Of a DNA stretch of 8,597 bases, positions 1 to 5,974 are shown in pieces. Numbering within the stretch: position 1 is the first letter of the stretch; each line of letters starts with the position of its first letter. The stretch is taken from contig JAJKIL010000271.1 of the NCBI GenBank assembly GCA_021154515.1, positions 1 through 8,597 of the forward strand. The letters are read 5' to 3'. The notes under the pieces are model-generated. The model worked only from the letters and a program-made list of their open reading frames with translations, was not told the origin of the DNA and did not search any database. The DNA comes from Niastella sp. GTDB taxonomy: Bacteria > Bacteroidota > Bacteroidia > Chitinophagales > Chitinophagaceae. The position numbers and the translations under genes are program-made.

Positions 1-357
1 GTGAAAGGGCAGGGGCGTGCGTTGTTTTATTAATTGTTCCAGCAGGCTTAATCCAAGAAGCACCCCCAATGGACCATCAAATTTGCCGGCATTAATTACG
101 GTGTCAATATGCGAAGCAATAACCAGTGTTTTTGCATCCGGCGACTGGGCTGATAACCGGCCTCTTACATTGCCAATATTGTCGATGTAGGTTTGAAGAC
201 AGGCCTCCTGCATCCAATGGGCAACAAGGGTTCTTCCTTTGATAAAAGCTTCTGTACCGAAGGTGCGGGTAATAACGCCTGGTTCTTCACTGATGGAAGC
301 CAGTTCATTGATCCGTTGTAGAATTGTGTTTGCCTGTTGTAGGTTATCGGGGGTCAA
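1..357 (-). CDS. allC: Allantoate amidohydrolase (M20 family), N-terminal part, runs off left edge
   Basis: Only the first 119 codons are inside the window. The product would be a cytosolic metal-dependent amidohydrolase of peptidase family M20, hydrolysing allantoate to ureidoglycine, ammonia and CO2. Visible hallmarks are SISEEPGVITRTF near residues 21-33 and the metal-site block IASHIDTVINAGKFDGPLGV at residues 80-99, with H83 and D85 of the HxD motif and bridging D94. The frame has a stop upstream and no ATG or GTG before this block; the only canonical start is TTG at 357-355. It overlaps the allB stop as TTGA, suggesting translational coupling to allB. An AAGGA lies upstream, but at a long spacing. 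The pairing with allantoinase favours AllC. Ureidoglycolate amidohydrolase and N-carbamoyl amino acid amidohydrolases share this N-terminal motif and cannot be excluded without the C-terminal dimerisation domain. Confidence 0.87.
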   Translation of the reverse strand, partial: MTPDNLQQANTILQRINELASISEEPGVITRTFGTEAFIKGRTLVAHWMQEACLQTYIDNIGNVRGRLSAQSPDAKTLVIASHIDTVINAGKFDGPLGVLLGLSLLEQLIKQRTPLPFH

Positions 358-1691
358 GGTGTAATTATTTTTCCTTTGTTCAGAACAGGAAAGCTTCCCT
401 GCTCAAAAATTAATTGTCCGGCCAGCCAGGTTTGTTCAACCACTCCATACAATTCCTGGTTTATGTATGGAGTTATTTTATGTTTATGATGTAATGCTTC
501 AGCTGTAACCCGGAATGGTTTACCGGGATCCCATACTACAAAATCTGCATCAAACCCTTTGGCGATCTGGCCCTTGCTTTTTTGCAGACCCGGTAATTGG
601 GCTGGTTTTTCACAAAGCCATCTGGCCATATTGGCCACCGGTATATTTCGTTGGCGGGCTGCCGTCCAAAGCACAGGTAATGCCAACTGCAGCGATGCAA
701 TGCCACCCCAGGCTTTCATTAAATTGCCTGAGTTGATCTCTTTCATAGCAGGCGGCGCCGGGGAATGGTCTGTTGCCACAAAATCAATAATGCCTTCCTG
801 CAGGGCCTGCCATAATTGTTCGTTATTCTCCTTTTCACGAATGGGTGGCGCGCACTTATAAGCGGTTTGCGCATCCGGTATTTCTTCTGCATTAAAATAC
901 AAATAATGCTGGGCTGTTTCAACCGTAATGGGCAACCCTTTTTGCCGGGCCTGTCTTATTTGTTCAATAGAACTGGCCGATGACAGGTGTACGATATGAA
1001 CCCGGCATTGATACTGCTCACAAAGCCTTATCATCAAAGCAATGGCGTCATCCTCCCATTGTCGGGGCCGTGATGATAAATAGTTTTTATAGGATTGTTC
1101 GTTGCCTGCCGGTGGCGGTTGTACGTTGGTGGTTAGTTCACAATGGACCAGCAGCGGTAATTGGTGCCTGGCGATTATGGGCATTGCTTCGTGCAGATCC
1201 ATTTCGGTAACGTTGGGAAATTCATCGATGCCCGAATGGGTTAGAAATGCTTTAAACCCTAACACACCTTTGTCAATAAGCTTTTCTATTTCCGGCCCAT
1301 TACCAGGAACAATACCGCCCCAGAGACCACAATTCACGTGTAACTGCCCTTCAGTAGCTGCCAGCTTTTTGTCAAAAGCATCGGCGGTGGTAGTAACGGG
1401 CTCTGCATTCAATGGCATATCAACCAGCGTGGTAACGCCCCCGGCTGCTGCCGAACGGGTAGCGGTGTTAAACCCTTCCCAGTCGGTTCTGCCAGGTTCA
1501 TTAATGTGTACATGCGGGTCGATGATACCCGGCATTAGCAGGCTTTTGCCAATGTCGATCTCCGTTTGGCTAACTTCCCCCGTCAGGCCAGGGAGTATAT
1601 CCACGATAATGCCATCTTTGACCAAAACCACCCCTTCCCGCATCCCTTCGGGTGTACAAATGTTTCTACCACTGATGGCAAGATCGAACAT
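354..1691 (-). CDS. allB: Allantoinase
   Basis: A 445-residue cyclic amidohydrolase that opens the hydantoin ring of allantoin to give allantoate in the cytosol. The TIM-barrel metal site is complete. The first ligands are H60 and H62, in PGIIDPHVHINEPGRTDWEGF (residues 54-74). K147 in GFKAFLTHSGIDEFPNVTE is the expected carboxylated lysine. H183 (LLVHCEL), H235 (VHIVHLSSAS) and D308 (ATDHSPAP) complete the set. The long match in the K147 and EPGRTDWEGF regions separates allantoinase from dihydropyrimidinase, hydantoinase and dihydroorotase, as does the pairing with an AllC-like gene and urate oxidase. Length is normal for AllB. The ATG at 1691-1689 is the first start after the divergent intergenic region. 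No Shine-Dalgarno is visible. The stop overlaps the TTG start of the downstream M20 gene. It is divergent from urate oxidase, so both can share regulatory sites. Confidence 0.95.
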   Translation of the reverse strand: MFDLAISGRNICTPEGMREGVVLVKDGIIVDILPGLTGEVSQTEIDIGKSLLMPGIIDPHVHINEPGRTDWEGFNTATRSAAAGGVTTLVDMPLNAEPVTTTADAFDKKLAATEGQLHVNCGLWGGIVPGNGPEIEKLIDKGVLGFKAFLTHSGIDEFPNVTEMDLHEAMPIIARHQLPLLVHCELTTNVQPPPAGNEQSYKNYLSSRPRQWEDDAIALMIRLCEQYQCRVHIVHLSSASSIEQIRQARQKGLPITVETAQHYLYFNAEEIPDAQTAYKCAPPIREKENNEQLWQALQEGIIDFVATDHSPAPPAMKEINSGNLMKAWGGIASLQLALPVLWTAARQRNIPVANMARWLCEKPAQLPGLQKSKGQIAKGFDADFVVWDPGKPFRVTAEALHHKHKITPYINQELYGVVEQTWLAGQLIFEQGSFPVLNKGKIITP

Positions 1692-1761
1692 GATGGAATA
1701 TTTAAAAGTTCTCTATTAAAAATAGACAATTAATTGTTTAAATTGAGGATACATTCCATCA
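1691..1761. repeat. 9-bp perfect inverted repeat bracketing the divergent promoters
   Basis: TGATGGAAT at 1691-1699 is the exact reverse complement of ATTCCATCA at 1753-1761. Read in each gene's own direction, both genes therefore have ATTCCATCA in their leader. In allB its last base is the A of the ATG; in urate oxidase it ends 12 bases before the ATG. The outermost bases do not extend the match, and inward matching is sporadic. A possible role is a pair of operator half-sites or a shared leader element; this is inference. Confidence 0.6.
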
Positions 1762-1773
1762 AAATGTGCTGCT
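1692..1773. promoter_or_regulatory. Divergent allB / urate oxidase control region
   Basis: This 82-bp A/T-rich gap separates two divergently transcribed genes, so it should hold both promoters. It has several symmetric elements. A 9-bp inverted repeat has its arms close to the two start codons, at 1691-1699 and 1753-1761. A perfect 12-bp palindrome lies near the middle (1726-1737), and an adjacent dyad has 5-bp arms (1713-1717 and 1721-1725). I searched by eye for the Bacteroidota promoter pattern, TTG near -33 and TAnnTTTG near -7. I found only partial matches, such as TATTTTTA on the minus strand at about 1715-1722 and TACATTCC on the plus strand at 1750-1757. Neither has a TTG at proper spacing, so I do not place transcription starts. 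Neither gene has a convincing Shine-Dalgarno. Confidence 0.7.
1726..1737. promoter_or_regulatory. 12-bp palindrome, candidate operator
   Basis: ACAATTAATTGT is perfectly self-complementary and sits almost exactly at the centre of the 82-bp divergent region. This is where a dimeric repressor or activator serving both genes would be expected. Directly left of it, CTATT (1713-1717) and AATAG (1721-1725) form a second dyad with a 3-base spacer. The region is A/T-rich, which makes such palindromes more likely by chance, and no regulator gene is in the window. Confidence 0.4.
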
Positions 1774-2619
1774 ATGTCAATTAAACTGGGTAAGAATACC
1801 TATGGTAAAAATGCTGTAAACTTATCAAAGATCATTCGCCATCCCGATTACCATGAATTCAGGCAGATCTCAGTGAATATAATCTTGGAAGGTGATTTTG
1901 AAACTGCCCACACCATTGGCGATAATTCAAAAATATTGCCTACTGATACACAAAAGAATACGGTGTATGCGTTGGCGAAGGAACATTTCGTTTCTTCCAT
2001 CGAGGCTTTTGGATTGTACCTGGCCAACTATTTTGCCAGCAATAATCCCCAGGTTTCCCAGGTTCGAATTGAATTAACGGAGCACAACTGGATGCGGATG
2101 CGTTTCAATGGAACGGAGCACCCTCATGCCTATAGCAGCGGTGGAAACGAGAAGCATACTGCTACCGTTGTACAAAACAAAAATAGTATTGAGGTAACAA
2201 CCGGCATCACCGACATGTTGATCTTAAAAACCACCGACTCAGGTTTTGAGAATTATATTAAAGATCAATACACCACCCTGAAAGAAACCAGTGACCGCAT
2301 TCTCGCTACTCAATGCGAGGTAAGCTGGGTGTATAATTCTTCCAAGATCCTGTTTGTTGAATTGTTCAACGGCATTCGAACTACCCTGTTACAAACTTTT
2401 GCCGATCACCAAAGTCTTTCGGTGCAGCATACTTTATATGCTATGGGTGAGGCGGTATTGGATAAGTTTGCAGCGGTTAATGAGATCACTTTAAAGATGC
2501 CGAACAAGCACCACATCTTATATAATCTTGAACAATTCGGAATGGATAATAAGAACGAGGTGTTTATTGCTACTGATGAACCGTATGGGTATATAACAGG
2601 GACGGTGGTGCGGGAATAA
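1774..2619 (+). CDS. uox: Urate oxidase (uricase)
   Basis: A 281-residue cofactor-free urate oxidase that converts urate, O2 and water to 5-hydroxyisourate and H2O2. It has tandem T-fold domains and acts as a cytosolic tetramer. Catalytic and substrate residues are all present by alignment with the Aspergillus enzyme: K12 in TYGKNAV, T57-D58 in ILPTDTQKNTVYALAKEH, F158, R175 in ETSDRILATQ, Q218 in SVQHTLYAMGEAVL, and N244 and H246 in MPNKHHI. There is no C-terminal peroxisomal tripeptide, as expected in a bacterium, and no fused OHCU decarboxylase domain as in Bacillus PucL. The start is ATG at 1774. An earlier ATG at 1764 is in another frame and ends after six codons. No Shine-Dalgarno lies close by; GAGGA at 1745-1749 is too distant. 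It is the only plus-strand gene, divergent from allB and convergent with the urease operon. Confidence 0.96.
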   Translation: MSIKLGKNTYGKNAVNLSKIIRHPDYHEFRQISVNIILEGDFETAHTIGDNSKILPTDTQKNTVYALAKEHFVSSIEAFGLYLANYFASNNPQVSQVRIELTEHNWMRMRFNGTEHPHAYSSGGNEKHTATVVQNKNSIEVTTGITDMLILKTTDSGFENYIKDQYTTLKETSDRILATQCEVSWVYNSSKILFVELFNGIRTTLLQTFADHQSLSVQHTLYAMGEAVLDKFAAVNEITLKMPNKHHILYNLEQFGMDNKNEVFIATDEPYGYITGTVVRE

Positions 2620-2624
2620 TGCAT

Positions 2625-3326
2625 TCACCAATTCATAAACACCATACCGGCGCCGCAGATAAAAAGCGTTAACCCACCCAATGCGTGTACATACCGCTCC
2701 AGCTTTTCGGTTTTCAGAAAAGATATGCCATAATAGCCCAATGTGACCATTACCAACATGGTAATTAGCGTGAAAAAGGTATAAATAAAGATCAACAGAT
2801 ACATTCCCCACCAGTTATTGCCGGCAGCAGGAAAATATAATAAAGGGATCATTGGCTCACAGGGGCCTAATAAAAAAATAATGAATAGTACCCAGGGAGT
2901 TACTTTGTATCTTTCCTTGGGCAGCACTGCTTCTTCATGTTTATGTTCAAATACATAAATTGATCCATCTTCAAACGTATCAAAATGTTTATGTGCTTTG
3001 TTCCTGCCGGCCCTTATCCAGCCCCAGGTCCCATATACCAGTCCAAACAACAATAAAACCCAGCCAGCCAGTCCACCCCGCACGTTTTCAAACCAGGCGA
3101 TCTTTGATAATGACCAACCCAGTGCCGCCCCGCCCAATCCAAGTAATACGGAGCTCCATACATGGCCACAACCACAGATAATTGTCCAGAATAATGTTTT
3201 ACCAAAATGCCACCCCCTGGCTTTGGAAAGGGCAATAAATGGCAAATAGTGGTCTGGACCGGTTACGGTATGCAGGCAGGCGATGCCCGTAGCTGTTAGC
3301 ATCAATATTTGTAATTCAGTTAACAT
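2625..3326 (-). CDS. UreH/NicO-like membrane protein, probable nickel permease of the urease operon
   Basis: A 233-residue polytopic inner-membrane protein, probably supplying Ni2+ for urease maturation. Hydrophobic segments lie at about residues 4-21, 44-71, 84-103, 143-164, 174-197 and 213-231. The first carries H19, D25 and H26 (HTVTGPDH), resembling the HxxxxDH signature of nickel/cobalt permeases of the NiCoT, UreH and NicO groups. The second carries GH at 54-55, also typical of NicO-type carriers. A hydrophilic loop (about 106-142) holds H112, H114, H128 and H130, possible metal ligands. Its start overlaps the end of ureD by 11 bp, and it is the last gene of the operon. Such proteins are often annotated urease accessory protein UreH or related to the TauE/SafE and HupE/UreJ groups; I leave the symbol blank because ureH also names UreD in Helicobacter. 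Direct evidence for nickel as the substrate is lacking. Confidence 0.82.
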   Translation of the reverse strand: MLTELQILMLTATGIACLHTVTGPDHYLPFIALSKARGWHFGKTLFWTIICGCGHVWSSVLLGLGGAALGWSLSKIAWFENVRGGLAGWVLLLFGLVYGTWGWIRAGRNKAHKHFDTFEDGSIYVFEHKHEEAVLPKERYKVTPWVLFIIFLLGPCEPMIPLLYFPAAGNNWWGMYLLIFIYTFFTLITMLVMVTLGYYGISFLKTEKLERYVHALGGLTLFICGAGMVFMNW

Positions 3327-4119
3327 AGTCCATCATCCTGTTTGATTTGGTGATTGTCAAACCGGCGATCCCGGTCAGGCAATGAAATAAGGGTTCTGCC
3401 TTATTACCCAGTATTCGAATAATGATGGCGGCCTCTGTAGGCGTGCTGATGCCAAAGGCAATGTCATTTTGTTGTTGCAACCAGGTGATCACCGGTTCAT
3501 AAATTTGACTGATCGTTCCGGGTTTATCCAGAATTATCAAACTGGCCTGATGCGAAAAGCCTTCCCACTGGCCAATTGTATGCAGATCTACAACACCCGG
3601 TTGTACTAATAAATTTTCTTTGATGATTAACCGGCCCTGTATATAAACATCTGTGATGTTATGGTACTTTATAAAATCAAAGCGCTCTCCATTAAGCTTC
3701 CGGCCACAGGTTAGCACGTCTCCCCAGATCAGCCGGTTGTTGTCTTGCAGGTAAATTTTATTGACCGCTGTAAAAGCAGCCTGTTTATGAGGGACAGCCG
3801 GATGGGGGATGTATACAAAAGTGGCGCCTTTTTGCAGGTATACCTCCGTAACCTGCCTAGCACCATGTTTCATAGGAAACAAACGCTGGTATGATTGTGT
3901 ATGTAAATGCAAATGGCAATTGGCTTCTATATTGATCTTTACGTGGTAGTCGTCCCCTTCCAAAACACCGGGTGACGAACACATCAGCATTAAGTGTAGT
4001 GGTCCGGCTTTTTTATCTTCAGTAATATTGGCAACCTTAAAAGGCGGGGTAAAATAGCTTTCTTTCAGGTACGTGATACCATTGCGCGCCGCGGTTTGTA
4101 TGTGCAGGTTTGCTTTCAT
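3316..4119 (-). CDS. ureD: Urease accessory protein UreD
   Basis: A 267-residue nickel-insertion chaperone scaffold (called UreH in Helicobacter). It binds the UreABC apoenzyme and recruits UreF and UreG for GTP-dependent assembly of the dinickel centre. Family signatures are SSPGVLEGDDY at 48-58, CHLHLHTQSYQRLFPM at 68-83, the PHPAVPH block at 105-111, and IWGDVLTCGRKLNGERF at 131-147. Length is in the normal range of about 260-300 residues. The ATG at 4119-4117 overlaps the ureG stop as ATGA, and the 3' end overlaps the membrane-protein gene by 11 bp, so it is probably translationally coupled on both sides. The placement of ureD after ureG, rather than ahead of ureA as in Klebsiella, is common outside the Enterobacteria. 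Confidence 0.95.
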   Translation of the reverse strand: MKANLHIQTAARNGITYLKESYFTPPFKVANITEDKKAGPLHLMLMCSSPGVLEGDDYHVKINIEANCHLHLHTQSYQRLFPMKHGARQVTEVYLQKGATFVYIPHPAVPHKQAAFTAVNKIYLQDNNRLIWGDVLTCGRKLNGERFDFIKYHNITDVYIQGRLIIKENLLVQPGVVDLHTIGQWEGFSHQASLIILDKPGTISQIYEPVITWLQQQNDIAFGISTPTEAAIIIRILGNKAEPLFHCLTGIAGLTITKSNRMMDYVN

Positions 4120-4769
4120 GCGGGCAGGCCTGTTTCTTCTTCCAGTAAGGCATATTTTTTTATCCAGCTGATGACCTGCGGCAACCCTTCTTTATTTAAC
4201 AGATTGGTAAAAATAAATGGTTGCCCCTTGCGCATTTTACCGGCATCGTGTTCCATCACTTCCAGGCTGGCGCCCACATAAGGAGCCAGATCAATTTTGT
4301 TGATGATCAGTAGATCGCTGCGGGTAATACCCGGACCACCTTTACGGGGAATTTTATCTCCTTCCGCCACGTCTATTACAAAAATGGTTACATCGGCCAG
4401 GTCGGGACTGAAAGTGGCAGATAAATTATCGCCGCCGCTTTCTATAAAAATGATCTGCACATCAGGAAAGCGGCTGGCCATTTCTTCAACGTCTTCCAGG
4501 TTCATGCTGGCATCTTCCCTTATGGCTGTATGTGGGCAACCACCGGTTTCAACGCCTATGATCCTGTTGGCCGGCAACGTACTGTTTTTGGTAAGGAACT
4601 CTGCATCCTCCTTTGTATAGATGTCATTCGTGATGACCCCAATGCTGTATGCGGGATATAAATGCCTCGTCAGTCGTTCAATCAACGCAGTTTTTCCAGA
4701 ACCCACCGGACCGGCAATACCTATTTTTATATACTTTCTTTCCATACCCTGTTTGTTTTCTGTGTTCAC
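4116..4769 (-). CDS. ureG: Urease accessory GTPase UreG
   Basis: A 217-residue SIMIBI-class GTPase that binds nickel, dimerises and drives its transfer into apo-urease with UreD and UreF. The Walker A motif GPVGSGKT is at residues 20-27. The metal-binding CPH motif is C78-P79-H80, within ETGGCPHTAIREDAS. The Walker B-like ESGGDNLSATFSPDLAD begins at E110, and the guanine-specificity motif NKID is at 157-160. No His-rich N-terminal extension is present. The chosen ATG at 4769-4767 overlaps the ureF stop as ATGA. An internal ATG at codon 9 (MERKYIK) is a possible alternative that would still leave the P-loop intact, but the ATGA pattern shared with ureF, ureD and ureC favours the longer form. 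Confidence 0.97.
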   Translation of the reverse strand: MNTENKQGMERKYIKIGIAGPVGSGKTALIERLTRHLYPAYSIGVITNDIYTKEDAEFLTKNSTLPANRIIGVETGGCPHTAIREDASMNLEDVEEMASRFPDVQIIFIESGGDNLSATFSPDLADVTIFVIDVAEGDKIPRKGGPGITRSDLLIINKIDLAPYVGASLEVMEHDAGKMRKGQPFIFTNLLNKEGLPQVISWIKKYALLEEETGLPA

Positions 4770-5452
4770 GACATATACAATCTCGAATACAATTGCTCAT
4801 GCTGCATGCTGCGAATATCAAAACCGGGGCAGCATACACCGATCATTTCTTTATCTGGCTGTTCATTGTTTTGCACCAATTGAGTTATTAATGGTTGTAA
4901 TGAAAACAGCAATTCCTGTCCAACCTGCTGGCTCAATGGGATAAGCTTTACACTGTTGGTGATAAACCCTGTGGCCGCATTATAGTAAAAACCGGTGAGT
5001 GCATCTGCTTTCGGTATTTGCAGGGCGCAGGCTATAATGCCAAAGGCGATGCAATAATGCCCGGTTAACTGTTTTGTTTGAATGGCTGCTGCATACCGGT
5101 TTAGCCAGTCATTGTTACAGACAGCTTGAAAAATTTTAATAAGCCGCGCTCCCAATTTCTGACTGGCCTGCCGCATTTCTTTTGGCAGTTTAACTGCCGT
5201 GCAAAGATCATCCAGGTATTTAATTTCGTCGTATTGCCTGGTTGTTATGGCATCGTGTGCCAGGGAAACAACAGCTGCATCGGTAAAATGGATATTTTGT
5301 GATAACATGCCCCTTACAAATGCTTCGGCAGTAACGGCGTCTTTAACAATGCCCAGCTGAACATAGGTTTCCAGACCGGCAGAATGCGAAAACCCACCTA
5401 CCGGCAATGCCGGATCGCTTAATTGTAATAGCCGTATCAATGCAGGGTTCAT
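4766..5452 (-). CDS. ureF: Urease accessory protein UreF
   Basis: A 228-residue all-helical chaperone that bridges UreD and UreG in the urease activation complex and controls UreG GTPase activity. The N-terminal signature LLQLSDPALPVGGFSHSAGLE spans residues 8-28. KLIPLSQQVGQ is at 169-179, and the conserved C-terminal tail FDIRSMQHEQLYSRLYMS (211-228), needed in the family for UreD binding, is complete. Length matches the family. The start ATG at 5452-5450 overlaps the ureE stop as ATGA, and its own stop overlaps ureG in the same way. Confidence 0.96.
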   Translation of the reverse strand: MNPALIRLLQLSDPALPVGGFSHSAGLETYVQLGIVKDAVTAEAFVRGMLSQNIHFTDAAVVSLAHDAITTRQYDEIKYLDDLCTAVKLPKEMRQASQKLGARLIKIFQAVCNNDWLNRYAAAIQTKQLTGHYCIAFGIIACALQIPKADALTGFYYNAATGFITNSVKLIPLSQQVGQELLFSLQPLITQLVQNNEQPDKEMIGVCCPGFDIRSMQHEQLYSRLYMS

Positions 5453-5952
5453 AAACCGGTATTTGTTAATTGCATGATCTTTGAAAATAGATTGCTGTTG
5501 TTATGTGCGTGCGGCGCTATTGTTGTTTTCAATGGATGTAACAGTTTTCGTTTATCCTGTTTTAAGGCATAGCCCTGGGAAGTTAATAACCTGAACAATG
5601 GCATGTCAAAAGGCACCAGCACTTCGTCTTTCTCAAAAAACAGGGGCAGGTGTTTGTTGCCTATCTCATAACAAACCGAAGCCATTTCAAACAGGCTGGC
5701 CGGCCGTATTATTAAAACATCACAGGGAAGAATATCTACAGCAATGATAAGCGTGTTGTCTTCATACAAAATATCACCTTGTGCCAACATGGGGTCTTTG
5801 TCGAGGAACTTTAATGCCAGATTATTGCCTGCCAGCGTTTGCTTTCGTAATATCCGCCTGCTGGTCTCATACCATTCCAGTGGCAACCAGTCGATATGCC
5901 GGTTGTTGATAGTAATAGCGTTAATATTTCCTTTTTTTTGTTGTATCAGCAT
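5449..5952 (-). CDS. ureE: Urease accessory protein UreE, nickel metallochaperone
   Basis: A 167-residue dimeric nickel carrier that delivers Ni2+ to UreG. Recognisable parts are DWLPLEWYETSRRIL at 21-35, the GDILYED strand at 59-65, and the nickel-site motif CYEIGNKHLPLFFE at 94-107, where H101 matches the dimer-interface histidine of Klebsiella UreE. The C-terminal tail has only H148 and H150 (PHAH) instead of the long polyhistidine tail of Klebsiella, so nickel storage capacity is likely modest. The start ATG at 5952-5950 lies 22 bp after ureC. No Shine-Dalgarno is visible: the gap in mRNA sense reads pyrimidine-rich. Codons 5-8 include a run of eight A residues. The stop overlaps the ureF start as ATGA. 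Confidence 0.94.
   Translation of the reverse strand: MLIQQKKGNINAITINNRHIDWLPLEWYETSRRILRKQTLAGNNLALKFLDKDPMLAQGDILYEDNTLIIAVDILPCDVLIIRPASLFEMASVCYEIGNKHLPLFFEKDEVLVPFDMPLFRLLTSQGYALKQDKRKLLHPLKTTIAPHAHNNSNLFSKIMQLTNTGL
5932..5939 (-). repeat. A8 homopolymer (sense strand) at the start of ureE
   Basis: Eight consecutive T on the plus strand give AAAAAAAA followed by GG in the ureE message, spanning codons 5-7. Adding one A would place a TAA stop within about four codons, so the tract could act as a slippage or phase-variation point. Lysine codons in an A/T-rich genome produce such runs by chance, and ureC has a similar A8 run, so function is speculative. Confidence 0.3.
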
Positions 5953-5974
5953 CCGCAGTAATTTGTGAGGAGGG

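Noticed and set aside
354..1691. Reading allB as dihydropyrimidinase, hydantoinase or dihydroorotase
   Set aside because: The motifs around H60/H62 and K147, and the neighbouring urate oxidase and AllC-like genes, fit allantoinase much better.
1102..1719. 205-codon plus-strand open frame antisense to allB
   Set aside because: It is a mirror of the allB coding frame with low-complexity Ser/Pro-rich content, no recognisable domain, and it runs across the divergent promoter region.
1745..1749. GAGGA as a ribosome binding site for urate oxidase
   Set aside because: It lies 24 bases before the ATG at 1774, too far for normal initiation; starts in this window generally lack such sites.
2649..2656. 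CGGCGCCG palindrome near the end of the membrane gene, considered as a terminator for urate oxidase
   Set aside because: It is a short palindrome within coding sequence, lacks a loop and is not followed by a T run on the plus strand.
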